From DATDDB01 sp035260545 (GTDB lineage Bacteria; Pseudomonadota; Gammaproteobacteria; Burkholderiales; Gallionellaceae), in the NCBI GenBank assembly GCA_035260545.1, contig DATFUZ010000011.1, positions 1 through 17,409 on the forward strand: DNA of 17,409 nucleotides, read 5' to 3'. Below, one piece after another: positions 7,458 to 14,884 of this stretch. The notes below the pieces were generated by a model that was given only the letters and a program-made list of their open reading frames with translations, was not told the DNA's origin and made no database searches. The number at the start of each line of letters is the position of its first letter. Within the stretch, counting starts at the first letter, position 1. The translations under genes and the position numbers were made by a program.

Positions 7458-8436
7458 GCACACCTGCCTTGCCCAGCGCCGCCAGCACTTCCTCGACCGT
7501 GGGGCTGCGGTCCTTGCCGCCGAGGTTGATGGCGCGTTCGCCGCCATAAAGTCCGGTAAGGCCGGGGTCGGTGGCGGTATACAGGCCTATGGTCGGGACG
7601 CCCAGCGCGACGGCAAGGTGGCTCAGGCCGGTGTCCACGCCGACAGCGCCCCGTGACCGCGCCAGCAGGGCGCCAGCCTCGGTGAGCGCCAGGCGGGGTG
7701 CGCACAGCGCGTCCGGAATGGCTGCCGCAAGCCGCTCGGCGCGCGCCCTTTCCGCTTCGCTGCCCCACGGCAACACGGCGCGCAGGCAGCCTTCGCGCAA
7801 ATCGCGCCCCAGCGCAACCCAGTTTTCCTCCGCCCACAGCTTGTCGTCGCGGCTCGTGGCGTGCAGTAAGACCACATACGGAGCGTCGGGCAGCCAGGGC
7901 AGCGCAAGCTCTGGCGCGCGTATGCCATAGTCCGCCGGGGCGCTCTCCGGCGCGTAGCCCAGCGCCAGTGCGGCGAGCTGCCGATTGCGCTCCACCGCAT
8001 GCTGCGCCCGGGCGACCGGGAAAGTGTGGCCGTAGAGCAGGCTGGCCAAGGGCTCACGCGCGCTGTTGCGGTCGAAGCCGCAGCGCGGCCCGCGTGCGCA
8101 ACGGGCGGCCAGCGCGCTTTTCAGCAGGCCCTGGGTGTCGACCACGGCATCGTAGGGTGCTGCGCCCAAGGCGGCGCAGGCTGCCCGGATCTCCCCGCGC
8201 GATCTCCACCAGCCCTTGCGCCAACGGCGTAGCGCCACAGTGAGCGTTTGCTTCACATCTGGGTGCAGGCCAGGCAACAGGGCAAAGGTCTCCTCCACCA
8301 CCCAGTCTATCCGGGCCGCGGGGAAATGCCGCCGGATGTCGGTTACCACGGGCAGGTTATGCAGTACATCCCCCATGGAAGAGGTCTTTACCAGCAATAT
8401 ACGCGGAGCGGCCAGGCCGGCCAGGGAAAGCGCCAT
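7450..8436 (-). CDS. waaC: LPS heptosyltransferase I
   Basis: Family GT9 enzyme that transfers L-glycero-D-manno-heptose from ADP-heptose to Kdo in the LPS inner core. The 328-aa protein has the WaaC-type opening RILLVKTSSMGDVLHNLPV (KTSSMGD at 17-23), SRDDKLW (195-201) and the sugar-nucleotide binding GVDTGLSHLA (266-275), then LYTATDP. About ten extra residues precede the usual start. No clear Shine-Dalgarno is seen before ATG 8436, so the exact start is less certain. It is translationally coupled to waaA and transcribed divergently from the MarR-type regulator. Confidence 0.93.
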   Translation of the reverse strand: MALSLAGLAAPRILLVKTSSMGDVLHNLPVVTDIRRHFPAARIDWVVEETFALLPGLHPDVKQTLTVALRRWRKGWWRSRGEIRAACAALGAAPYDAVVDTQGLLKSALAARCARGPRCGFDRNSAREPLASLLYGHTFPVARAQHAVERNRQLAALALGYAPESAPADYGIRAPELALPWLPDAPYVVLLHATSRDDKLWAEENWVALGRDLREGCLRAVLPWGSEAERARAERLAAAIPDALCAPRLALTEAGALLARSRGAVGVDTGLSHLAVALGVPTIGLYTATDPGLTGLYGGERAINLGGKDRSPTVEEVLAALGKAGVHG

Positions 8437-8472
8437 AGATTGTGTCGTATGAGTGGAGCAGGGTAATGGCGC

Positions 8473-8501
8473 ATCTTATCGGATGTCGCCGGGCGAGTGA
8501 A
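8473..8501 (-). promoter_or_regulatory. Possible waaC-waaA promoter
   Basis: On the minus strand TTCACT (8501-8496), a 17-base spacer and TAAGAT (8478-8473) match the sigma70 consensus at four of six positions each. It would start transcription about 30 bases before the waaC ATG. It is the best candidate I find in the 179-base divergent gap, but it is weak. Confidence 0.3.
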
Positions 8502-8555
8502 AGCGGCATGGCGCCCGTTTCGCTGTTTTGTGCCCACAACCGTCCCCATTTCGCC

Positions 8556-8585
8556 TTGACATACGCCCTTGGCGGCTGGTGTAAT
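8556..8585 (+). promoter_or_regulatory. Promoter of the MarR-type regulator and cysC
   Basis: A perfect -35 box TTGACA (8556-8561), an 18-base spacer and TGTAAT (8580-8585, one mismatch to TATAAT). Transcription should begin near 8592, directly at the edge of the palindrome at 8593-8607. That overlap suggests repression by steric block. Confidence 0.65.
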
Positions 8586-8592
8586 GCACACT

Positions 8593-8607
8593 GTTCAACC
8601 GTTGAAC
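8593..8607. promoter_or_regulatory. Palindromic operator candidate GTTCAAC-C-GTTGAAC
   Basis: A perfect 7-bp inverted repeat around a single central C. It begins at the predicted transcription start and ends eight bases before the regulator's ATG at 8616. Size and symmetry fit a dimeric winged-helix repressor of the MarR type, so autoregulation by the downstream gene is the simplest reading. The same sequence also occupies the 5' untranslated region. I noticed no second full copy elsewhere in the window. Confidence 0.6.
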
Positions 8608-8615
8608 GCACTCAT

Positions 8616-8960
8616 ATGGCCGACGATTCCACACATTACACCTTGCTCAAGACGCTGGAGGACAACCCCAGCCTATCGCAGCGCGATCTTGCCAAGCGCT
8701 TGGGGATCAGCCTGGGCAAGGTCAATTTCTGCCTGAATGCGCTGGTTGAGAAAGGCTTCCTCAAAATCAACAACTTCCGCAACAGCAACAACAAGCTGGC
8801 CTATGCCTATGTGCTGACACCGCGCGGGATTGAGATGCGCGCCAAAATGACGGTGCAGTTCCTGAAATACAAGGTACAGGAATACGAACGCCTGAAGGCG
8901 GAAATCGACGAACTGACGCGCGAGGCGGCGCGGCAGGGAACATTGGAGGAGGAACCGTGA
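8616..8960 (+). CDS. Small MarR-type, EPS-associated transcriptional regulator
   Basis: A 114-aa DNA-binding protein. Residues about 6-50 form a winged helix (LEDNPSLSQRDLAKRLGISLGKVNFCLNALVEKGFLKI); residues 50-68 are the wing; residues about 80-107 are a charged, coiled-coil-like helix likely used for dimerisation. This matches the small EPS-associated MarR regulators found beside polysaccharide loci, often in exosortase-type genomes (from memory, not searched). The frame stays open upstream to 8442, but ATG 8616 is chosen because upstream starts would precede the promoter and its -10 box. No Shine-Dalgarno is visible; the 24-base leader is taken up by the palindrome. The stop overlaps the cysC start (GTGA), so the two are cotranscribed. 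Confidence 0.85.
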   Translation: MADDSTHYTLLKTLEDNPSLSQRDLAKRLGISLGKVNFCLNALVEKGFLKINNFRNSNNKLAYAYVLTPRGIEMRAKMTVQFLKYKVQEYERLKAEIDELTREAARQGTLEEEP

Positions 8961-9655
8961 GTAACCAGAACGTGGAACCGGGCATACTGAACGCCGAAGG
9001 GGGGACTGCCATCCCCCATACCCTGCAGCGTGCGCAAAATATCCATCACCATGCGCATGACATTACGCGCGCCGAACGCGAGCAACTGAACGGCCACAAA
9101 GGCATGGTGCTCTGGTTCACCGGCTATTCCGGCGCGGGCAAGTCCAGCGTCGCCAACTGCCTGGAACTGGCGCTGCATGCCGAAGGCTATCGCACCTATA
9201 TCCTTGACGGGGATAACCTCCGGCACGGCCTGAACAAGAATCTGGCGTTTACCGACGCCGACCGGATCGAAAACATCCGTCGCGCCGCCGAGGTGGCGAA
9301 GCTGATGGTCGATGCCGGGCTGATCGTCATTACCGCGTTTATCTCCCCTTTCCGCAAGGACCGCGAGATGGCGCGCAGCCTGTTCGAGGACGGGCGTTTC
9401 GCCGAGGTGTTTATCGACGCGCCGCTGGCGTTGTGCGAAGCGCGCGACCCCAAGGGGCTATACAAGAAGGCCCGTGCGGGCCAGTTGCCGAATATGACGG
9501 GAATAGACAGCGCATATGAGCCACCGAGCGCGCCAGAGCTTCACGTTGAAACGGGGAAGGTGAACCCGGAGGATGGCGCCAGTGTCATCTTCCGGTATGT
9601 CGTTGAGCGCGCACGCCTGCACCCGCATGACGCGGGCGCGAACTGGGGAAAGTGA
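8957..9655 (+). CDS. cysC: Adenylylsulfate (APS) kinase
   Basis: Phosphorylates APS with ATP to give PAPS, the donor for sulfotransferases and a sulfate-assimilation intermediate. The P-loop GYSGAGKS is at 56-63, the APS-binding DGDNLRHGL at 84-92, and FISPFRKDRE and DPKGLYKKAR follow, so all core motifs are intact. At 232 aa it is about 30 residues longer than a minimal APS kinase, the excess being an N-terminal extension. The GTG start at 8957 overlaps the regulator's stop and has an excellent Shine-Dalgarno (GGAGGAGGAA, 8944-8953). No ATP sulfurylase, PAPS reductase or sulfotransferase is in the window. Together with the polysaccharide context, this suggests PAPS for sulfating a glycan, but that is inference. 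Confidence 0.95.
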   Translation: MSNQNVEPGILNAEGGTAIPHTLQRAQNIHHHAHDITRAEREQLNGHKGMVLWFTGYSGAGKSSVANCLELALHAEGYRTYILDGDNLRHGLNKNLAFTDADRIENIRRAAEVAKLMVDAGLIVITAFISPFRKDREMARSLFEDGRFAEVFIDAPLALCEARDPKGLYKKARAGQLPNMTGIDSAYEPPSAPELHVETGKVNPEDGASVIFRYVVERARLHPHDAGANWGK

Positions 9656-9841
9656 TGGGTGCAATGCCGCGCACCCGCAGCATTGAAGCGCGCCTTCCTG
9701 ACCACCTGCCCTGGTGGTCGCGCGATCGGATCCGGGCACTTCGAGCTCAGTGTGCTGATCTTTGACATCGGGCCTTCTGAGGACGGCCACGCTAACCGCT
9801 ATCGCGACGCGGGACAAATCCCGGGCGGACAGGGCGCCATA
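9656..9841 (+). other. Intergenic gap with hairpin between cysC and wzx
   Basis: A 186-base non-coding stretch inside an otherwise tightly packed cluster. It contains a hairpin with stem GACCACC/GGTGGTC and loop TGCCCT (9700-9719), possibly extended by CGCGC/GCGCG on the outside. No T-run follows, so a rho-independent terminator is not supported. A perfect -35-like TTGACA at 9762-9767 has no acceptable -10 box 16-18 bases downstream. A smaller repeat CGGGA/TCCCG lies at 9810-9823. The frame of the next gene is open through the gap, but the translated residues look non-protein-like. Confidence 0.5.
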
Positions 9842-11167
9842 ATGTACACAAGACAGAGAAATACACCACGCAAGCTGGCCGACGTGCGTGATTCACTACA
9901 CAGGGCGATCATCCACCCGGGATTTCGCAGATATTTCACGAACACTGCCTGGCTCTTTGGGGAGCAGATACTGCGCATCGTTGCCGGACTTCTGGTCGGG
10001 GTTTATGTTACACGCTACCTGGGGCCGGACAAGTACGGTGTATTCAGTTACGCGATCGCGTTTGTTGCGCTGTTTGCGTCGGTCGCCAAACTGGGGCTGG
10101 ATGGTATCGTCGTCAGGGATCTGGTCAAGAATCCTGGACGCCAGGACGCCTATCTGGGGACGGCATTCTGGCTAAAAGCGATGGGTGCACTGCTGGCGGG
10201 GGCGTGTGTCGCTGTCGCTTTGGCCGGAATCGACAACCCAAACAGCACGAAGCTCTATATCTCCATCATTGCGGGCGGGCTGATATTTCAATCCATGGAA
10301 GTGGTGGATTTCTACTTCCAATCTCAGGTGCAGGCCCGCTATGTCTCGATCTGCAAGATCATCCAATTATCGATTTCGTCGCTGCTGAAATTGTATTTCG
10401 TGGCGACCGGCGCCGATCTGGTCTGGTTTGTGGCGGTCAGCGTCGTCGACCAGGCAACCTTGGCCGCCGCGCTGCTCTACGCATACCTCAGCCAGAAGAA
10501 CAGCAGTTTTCTGGCAGTGTTTGATGTGGAAATTGCGAAACACCTGTTGCGCGGCGCCGGGCCTCTGCTCGTGTCGAGCATCCTGGTTGCAGTCTATGTA
10601 AACATCGACCGCATTCTTCTCAAGGAAATGACTGACGTCCGCGCGGTGGGAATATATACGGCAGCCACGGCCCTGGTGCTTCCTCTCTATCTGGTGCCTC
10701 GGCTCATCACAAATTCAGTCTACCCGGCCATGGTTAATGCCAAGCAGCGTTCGGAAGACGAATACAACAGGCGGATTTCCATGCTCTACAAGTACCTGCT
10801 GGTGTTCGGTGCAATTGCGAGCGCATTCGTCTCGCTCCTTGCGCCGGAAATCATCGGCCTCCTTTATGGGCATCGTTTTGACGAGTCGGCCACGGTCCTG
10901 AGAATCTACGTGTGGAACCTGCTGGTGATATGTTTCTCGAGCGTATTCGGCAAATGGCTGCTGACGGAAAACCTGCAGCGTCTCACGCCCGCCTTTTCAC
11001 TGGTGGCCATCGTGTCGACCGTAACCGGGTGCCTGGTCATGATTCCGCACTGGGGGGTCAATGGGGCGGCCATGGCAGCCCTGTTCGGGCAGTTGGTGCC
11101 ATTCATCGGATTCGCCGTCGGCAATAAGCAGTTGCGGGCGCAGGTTAACCGCGCGTTCCGTTTCTAG
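9842..11167 (+). CDS. Wzx-type oligosaccharide flippase
   Basis: Polytopic inner-membrane protein of the polysaccharide-transporter branch of the MOP superfamily. Such proteins flip undecaprenyl-diphosphate-linked repeat units to the periplasm. The 441 aa contain a run of hydrophobic segments (about 12-14 expected). The family-typical opening FTNTAWLFGEQILRIVAGLLVGVYVTRYLGPDKYGVFSYA is near the N-terminus, and the mid-protein helix VSSILVAVYVNIDRILL is also characteristic. ATG 9842 is chosen: an in-frame start 61 codons earlier would add a stretch with no family resemblance. The Shine-Dalgarno before it is weak (AGGG near 9830). Substrate cannot be inferred. No wzy polymerase accompanies it in the window. 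Confidence 0.88.
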   Translation: MYTRQRNTPRKLADVRDSLHRAIIHPGFRRYFTNTAWLFGEQILRIVAGLLVGVYVTRYLGPDKYGVFSYAIAFVALFASVAKLGLDGIVVRDLVKNPGRQDAYLGTAFWLKAMGALLAGACVAVALAGIDNPNSTKLYISIIAGGLIFQSMEVVDFYFQSQVQARYVSICKIIQLSISSLLKLYFVATGADLVWFVAVSVVDQATLAAALLYAYLSQKNSSFLAVFDVEIAKHLLRGAGPLLVSSILVAVYVNIDRILLKEMTDVRAVGIYTAATALVLPLYLVPRLITNSVYPAMVNAKQRSEDEYNRRISMLYKYLLVFGAIASAFVSLLAPEIIGLLYGHRFDESATVLRIYVWNLLVICFSSVFGKWLLTENLQRLTPAFSLVAIVSTVTGCLVMIPHWGVNGAAMAALFGQLVPFIGFAVGNKQLRAQVNRAFRF

Positions 11168-11198
11168 TGATATGGGTTAAAGGGGCAAGGGCCGTCCG

Positions 11199-12116
11199 AT
11201 GGTACTAATGAAACGTGGAATGGGCGCAAGACTGGTCGTATGGCTTGCCACCCTCTATCGGCGCATGCCGGTCAAGCCCCTGAACAAATGGCTCGCACGT
11301 GCGTACCGCGAGTATCTCAATTCCGGAAATGGACACAGCCTCGTCATCAAGAACATTGACGGAATTAACTACGAGCTGGATCTGCGCGAGGCGATTGACT
11401 ATGCGATGTACGTTTCCGGATCGCGAGAACCGGAAACCACCCGCGCCTTGAAGCGGTTATGCAAGCCCGGGGACGTCGTGTTCGACATTGGCGCCAATGT
11501 CGGTAGCCACACCCTGCCAATTGCGAGCTATGTCGGAAGCGACGGAAAAGTCTACGCCTTCGAGCCTGTCCCGTGGGCCATTAACAGGATGAGCCGGAAT
11601 GTTGAATTGAATACGTTCGCGAACCTGGTGCTCGAGCCAATCGCACTCAGCGACGTGAACGAAGAAAAGGAGATGAAGTTCAGGGTCAGTTTCAAGATTG
11701 GCTCGAAGTCCGGAGTTGGGAAAGATGGCAAGATAGACGGCAGTTGGTGGGATGAGTGCGAGCAGGTCAGGGTCCGTCTGGAAAAACTGGATGACTACGT
11801 CGCGAGCCACGAAATCAACCGCCTTGATCTTATCAAGCTCGACGTGGATGGCTTTGAGGGCAAGGTGATTCGCGGCGGTCTCCAGACGCTAAAGCGATTC
11901 CTGCCGGACATCATCATGGAGGTGGCGCCTGCATGGACCGAAATGCGGGGCGACGATGTCAGGGATATACTGAAAATGCTGCAAACTCTGGGTTATGCGT
12001 TTTATCAGGAGGGGGACTTCCGACCGATCGACAACCTGTCCGAGAGGATTGCGGCCCTTCCATCGGAGGGCGGCTTCAATATCCTGGCATCGGTGAGGAA
12101 GCTGGAGCAGGGCTGA
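11199..12116 (+). CDS. FkbM-family methyltransferase
   Basis: SAM-dependent O-methyltransferase of the FkbM family, 305 aa, a type common in polysaccharide loci where it is thought to methylate sugar hydroxyls. Motif I is FDIGANVGSHT (95-105), the adenosine-binding acidic motif is AFEP (120-123), and the family-diagnostic LIKLDVDGFE is at 211-220. The ATG at 11199 lies eight bases after an AAGG Shine-Dalgarno (11187-11190); ATG 11208 is an alternative. It follows the flippase by 31 bases and is probably cotranscribed with it. By eye, its base composition is less GC-rich than the rfb block. Confidence 0.9.
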   Translation: MVLMKRGMGARLVVWLATLYRRMPVKPLNKWLARAYREYLNSGNGHSLVIKNIDGINYELDLREAIDYAMYVSGSREPETTRALKRLCKPGDVVFDIGANVGSHTLPIASYVGSDGKVYAFEPVPWAINRMSRNVELNTFANLVLEPIALSDVNEEKEMKFRVSFKIGSKSGVGKDGKIDGSWWDECEQVRVRLEKLDDYVASHEINRLDLIKLDVDGFEGKVIRGGLQTLKRFLPDIIMEVAPAWTEMRGDDVRDILKMLQTLGYAFYQEGDFRPIDNLSERIAALPSEGGFNILASVRKLEQG

Positions 12117-12222
12117 GGCTGATGAGTGTGACCAGGATACAAATGCCGGACTCCCGTGTGGACGCGGCCCATGGCTGGGTCCGAATCTCGCGGCGGTCGA
12201 TGAGGACGAGCCGGGTGACTGC

Positions 12223-13077
12223 ATGCGGGTGAGCAATAGCCTGTTGCGTGACCGCTGCCCGCTGTGTGGTGCTGGTTCCATCACGCTCGTGGGGCCGCTG
12301 GCCTACCGCGGGCAGATTGAATTTTCTTCCGGCATGATTGAACTCGAATATGTGCCTGAGCTGTGGTTCTGCGGCCAATGCACGTCCCGCTTCGTTCAGC
12401 ATGCGGTGACAGAGGAAGCGGCACGGCAACTCTATGCGGATGGGCGGGCAGGAGAGCGCTGGTCTGCAGAAAAATTTTCAGAGGCGAAAACCCCGGAAGC
12501 CGTGAATGTGATGACGCAGCTGTTCAAGCAAGGTGGGCATGTGCTGGATGTGGGCTGCAACACCGGGGAGCTGCTGGACTACGCGCGCGACCTGGGATGT
12601 GAAACAGCGGGCGTGGAGCTGTCGGCCGAAAGCCGCAGCGTGCTTGAGTTCAAGCGGCACAAATCGTACGCATCACTCGACGATGTGAGCGGAACCTATG
12701 AGCTGATCACGGCATTTGATCTGTTTGAGCACCTGTACGATGTGCGGGGTTTCCTCGCTGCGTGCCGGTCAAGGCTGGCCAGCGGGGGAAAGCTGGCCAT
12801 CCTGACGGGAAACGTCGGTTCAGTGAGCGCAAGAGTGGCTGGAATCAACTGGTGGTATGCCCAATACCCGGAGCATATCGTGTTTCCGTCGAAAAAGTTC
12901 TTTGCCGAATTTTCCGGGTTCCGCCTTGACGCATGGCTTCCAACCTATGCCTCCAGGGGATATAAATTGCCGGTATACAGAGCCGCTGTGAGCATGCTCA
13001 AAAGCGCGGTGCGACGGCGCCCTTATACGGGTTTGCCGTCGCTCGGCGCGGATCACGCGCTGGTGGTGTTGACATGA
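12223..13077 (+). CDS. Zinc-ribbon class I SAM methyltransferase (first copy)
   Basis: A 284-aa protein with an N-terminal two-CxxC zinc-ribbon (Cys12/Cys15 in CPLC, Cys50/Cys53 in CGQC) followed by a methyltransferase domain: motif I VLDVGCNTGE (107-116), acidic VELS, FDLFEHLYD and the SGGKLAILTGN strand. This architecture is common for sugar or polysaccharide methyltransferases and resembles sugar C-/O-methyltransferases of nucleotide-sugar pathways. The substrate is unknown. The frame is open well upstream of ATG 12223 without another good start; GTG 12229 is an alternative, and the Shine-Dalgarno is poor. Its stop overlaps the next start by four bases (ATGA). Confidence 0.82.
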   Translation: MRVSNSLLRDRCPLCGAGSITLVGPLAYRGQIEFSSGMIELEYVPELWFCGQCTSRFVQHAVTEEAARQLYADGRAGERWSAEKFSEAKTPEAVNVMTQLFKQGGHVLDVGCNTGELLDYARDLGCETAGVELSAESRSVLEFKRHKSYASLDDVSGTYELITAFDLFEHLYDVRGFLAACRSRLASGGKLAILTGNVGSVSARVAGINWWYAQYPEHIVFPSKKFFAEFSGFRLDAWLPTYASRGYKLPVYRAAVSMLKSAVRRRPYTGLPSLGADHALVVLT

Positions 13078-14033
13078 CCGATCGGTTCCATCGTTGCCCG
13101 ATCTGCTCTGGGGCGTCAATCGGCCGCAGGATGCTGTTGCGGGATGACCGTTACGGGTATCCTGGAAGCTACCCATTGCTGCAGTGCGCAGATTGCGGGC
13201 ATGGATTTCTAGGCGTGAACTTTACGGCAACCGCACTCGGCGAACTGTATACAAACCATTATCCCCGCCGGAACTTCAGTCTGGAAGACCACAGGCCATA
13301 TACCGAGCGCAAGGGCATCGGAGCCTGGCTGGATGGCGACCGGGCATCCCCCTTCCGCTGGGTGCCGCGCGATGTCCGCGTGCTCGACATCGGCTGCGGC
13401 TTCGGCGAATCGCTGGGTTATCACCGGGCGCGCGGATGCGATGTGTATGGCGTCGAGGTGGATGAGAACATACGCCGCGTCGCGGATGCCTTCGGGTACC
13501 AGGTTCACGTTGGCCTGTTCGATCCGGATGTGTACGCGCGGGACTATTTCGACTATGTGACAATGAGCCAGGTCATTGAGCATGTCGTGGACCCGGTTCA
13601 GACCCTGCGCGGGGTCGCCCGCATCCTGAGGTCCGGGGGGAAGGCAATCTTGAGCACGCCCAACGCCAATGGCTGGGGTGCGACGGTATTCGGCAGGCGC
13701 TGGATCAACTGGCACGCGCCGTATCATCTGCAGTTCTTCACGCACCGTTCGATGGAACTGGCGGCGGAGCAGGTCGGGCTGACCGTGCAGCGGGCAGTCA
13801 CCGTCACCCCCTCGGCCTGGCTCCACTACCAGTGGATACACCTCCTGTCCTATCCCGCCGAAGGGCGGTCGTCGGTCTTCTGGGCATCCGGCGGCCCGTG
13901 GACCCTCCCACAGAAGCTGGCGCTCGGGGCTCTCCAGCTCCTGCATCGCTGCAAAGTCAACCATGTGGTTACGCGCCTGTTCGATGCGCTGGGCCGGGGC
14001 GACAGCCGGGTCTTTGTTCTGAGGAAACCGTGA
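13074..14033 (+). CDS. Zinc-ribbon class I SAM methyltransferase (second copy)
   Basis: A 319-aa protein with the same plan as its upstream neighbour: CPIC (Cys8/Cys11) and CADC (Cys38/Cys41), then motif I VLDIGCGFGE (103-112), acidic GVEVDE, MSQVIEHVVDP (164-174) and SGGKAILSTPNANG. The closing section WHAPYHLQFFTHRSMELAAEQVGL is typical of polysaccharide-locus methyltransferases. The two share architecture but diverge in the segment between ribbon and SAM domain, so they are probably not a recent duplication. The start ATG overlaps the preceding stop, and its stop shares one base with the next gene's ATG. It probably methylates a sugar of the same glycan. Confidence 0.87.
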   Translation: MTDRFHRCPICSGASIGRRMLLRDDRYGYPGSYPLLQCADCGHGFLGVNFTATALGELYTNHYPRRNFSLEDHRPYTERKGIGAWLDGDRASPFRWVPRDVRVLDIGCGFGESLGYHRARGCDVYGVEVDENIRRVADAFGYQVHVGLFDPDVYARDYFDYVTMSQVIEHVVDPVQTLRGVARILRSGGKAILSTPNANGWGATVFGRRWINWHAPYHLQFFTHRSMELAAEQVGLTVQRAVTVTPSAWLHYQWIHLLSYPAEGRSSVFWASGGPWTLPQKLALGALQLLHRCKVNHVVTRLFDALGRGDSRVFVLRKP

Positions 14034-14884
14034 TGGCGAAGATATACATCCTGCTGCCCGTCCATAACCGCAGGGAAGTCACGCGCGACTTTGTAGCATG
14101 CCTGAAAGCCCAGACCGCTGGGGACTTTCATCTCGTGTTGATGGACGATGGTTCGACAGACGGAACGGCGGACATGGTCCGGGAGAATATCCCGGATGCG
14201 ACAGTATTGCGCGGGAACGGAGACTGGTGGTGGGCGGGCAGTCTGCAGCGGGGACTCGACTGGCTGAAGGAAAACGTCACCGACCGCGACGCGCTTATTC
14301 TCTTCATCAACGACGACGTGCGTTTTCATCCGGACTACCTCGCGCGCGCTGAAAAGGTCATGGCCGGGCGGCGGCATGTGCTTATGTTGTCCAGGCTTCG
14401 CAGCCTGGAGAACGGAAACATCGGCGAGTCGGGCATCACCGCCGACATGAAGCGTTTGCGGTTCGAGGTGGCGCGCTCGGCCCAAGACATCAACTGCCTA
14501 TCCACGCGCGGATTGTTCATACACTGGGGGGACGTGCAGGCCATTGGTGACTTTTATCCCCGGCTGTTGCCGCATTATCTGTCCGATTACGAGTACACGA
14601 TGCGCGCGCGGCGCAAGGGATTCAGCTGTGAAACCAGCGCCGAGCTTGTAATCGAGGCCAATCAGGAGACGACTGGCTATCACAGCATTGCTGAACGGCC
14701 GTTCCGGGCCTATATGGGGAGGTATTTCTCCAAGAAATCGCCCGGGAATCCGGTCTATTGGTCGTCATTCGTGATGCTGACGTGCAGTCCTCTGTGGATC
14801 GTGCTGAACCTCGCCCGGATATGGGCAGGTGCGGCCCGCAACATCTTCAGGGCCATGGTCGCCCCGGGAGGCAGGCCGTGCTAG
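14033..14884 (+). CDS. Family 2 glycosyltransferase
   Basis: A 283-aa GT-A fold glycosyltransferase opening with the classic MAKIYILLPVHNRREVT. The nucleotide-binding DDGSTDG is at 38-44, GNGDWWWAGSLQRGL at 61-75, and the metal-binding FINDD at 91-95. HYLSDYEYTMRARRKGF carries the acceptor-site acidic residues. This subgroup (GDWWW then a small residue and G) includes rhamnosyltransferase-like enzymes, which would suit the rfb genes nearby, but donor specificity cannot be read from sequence. A hydrophobic stretch near the C-terminus (SSFVMLTCSPLWIVLNLA) may associate with the membrane. The start is ATG 14033, inside the previous stop (TGATG); a 67-codon upstream extension overlaps the neighbour and is rejected. 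Confidence 0.9.
   Translation: MAKIYILLPVHNRREVTRDFVACLKAQTAGDFHLVLMDDGSTDGTADMVRENIPDATVLRGNGDWWWAGSLQRGLDWLKENVTDRDALILFINDDVRFHPDYLARAEKVMAGRRHVLMLSRLRSLENGNIGESGITADMKRLRFEVARSAQDINCLSTRGLFIHWGDVQAIGDFYPRLLPHYLSDYEYTMRARRKGFSCETSAELVIEANQETTGYHSIAERPFRAYMGRYFSKKSPGNPVYWSSFVMLTCSPLWIVLNLARIWAGAARNIFRAMVAPGGRPC

Noticed and set aside
6213..7529. 438-codon plus-strand open frame opposite waaA
   Set aside because: It is antisense to waaA, which has all family motifs; the plus-strand product is a His/Gln/Arg-rich shadow.
8442..8615. N-terminal extension of the MarR-type regulator (58 residues)
   Set aside because: It would begin upstream of the promoter and operator and adds residues unlike any winged-helix N-terminus; ATG 8616 fits the family length.
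9762..9767. Perfect -35 hexamer TTGACA as an internal promoter for wzx
   Set aside because: No sequence resembling a -10 box occurs 16-18 bases downstream (the bases are GC-rich).
9659..9841. 61-residue N-terminal extension of the flippase
   Set aside because: It lacks hydrophobic or family-like sequence and has no good start signal; Wzx proteins normally begin close to the first membrane helix.
12122..12232. Small 36-aa ORF between the FkbM and zinc-ribbon methyltransferase genes
   Set aside because: No Shine-Dalgarno of note, no recognisable features, and it overlaps the next gene's start; probably chance.
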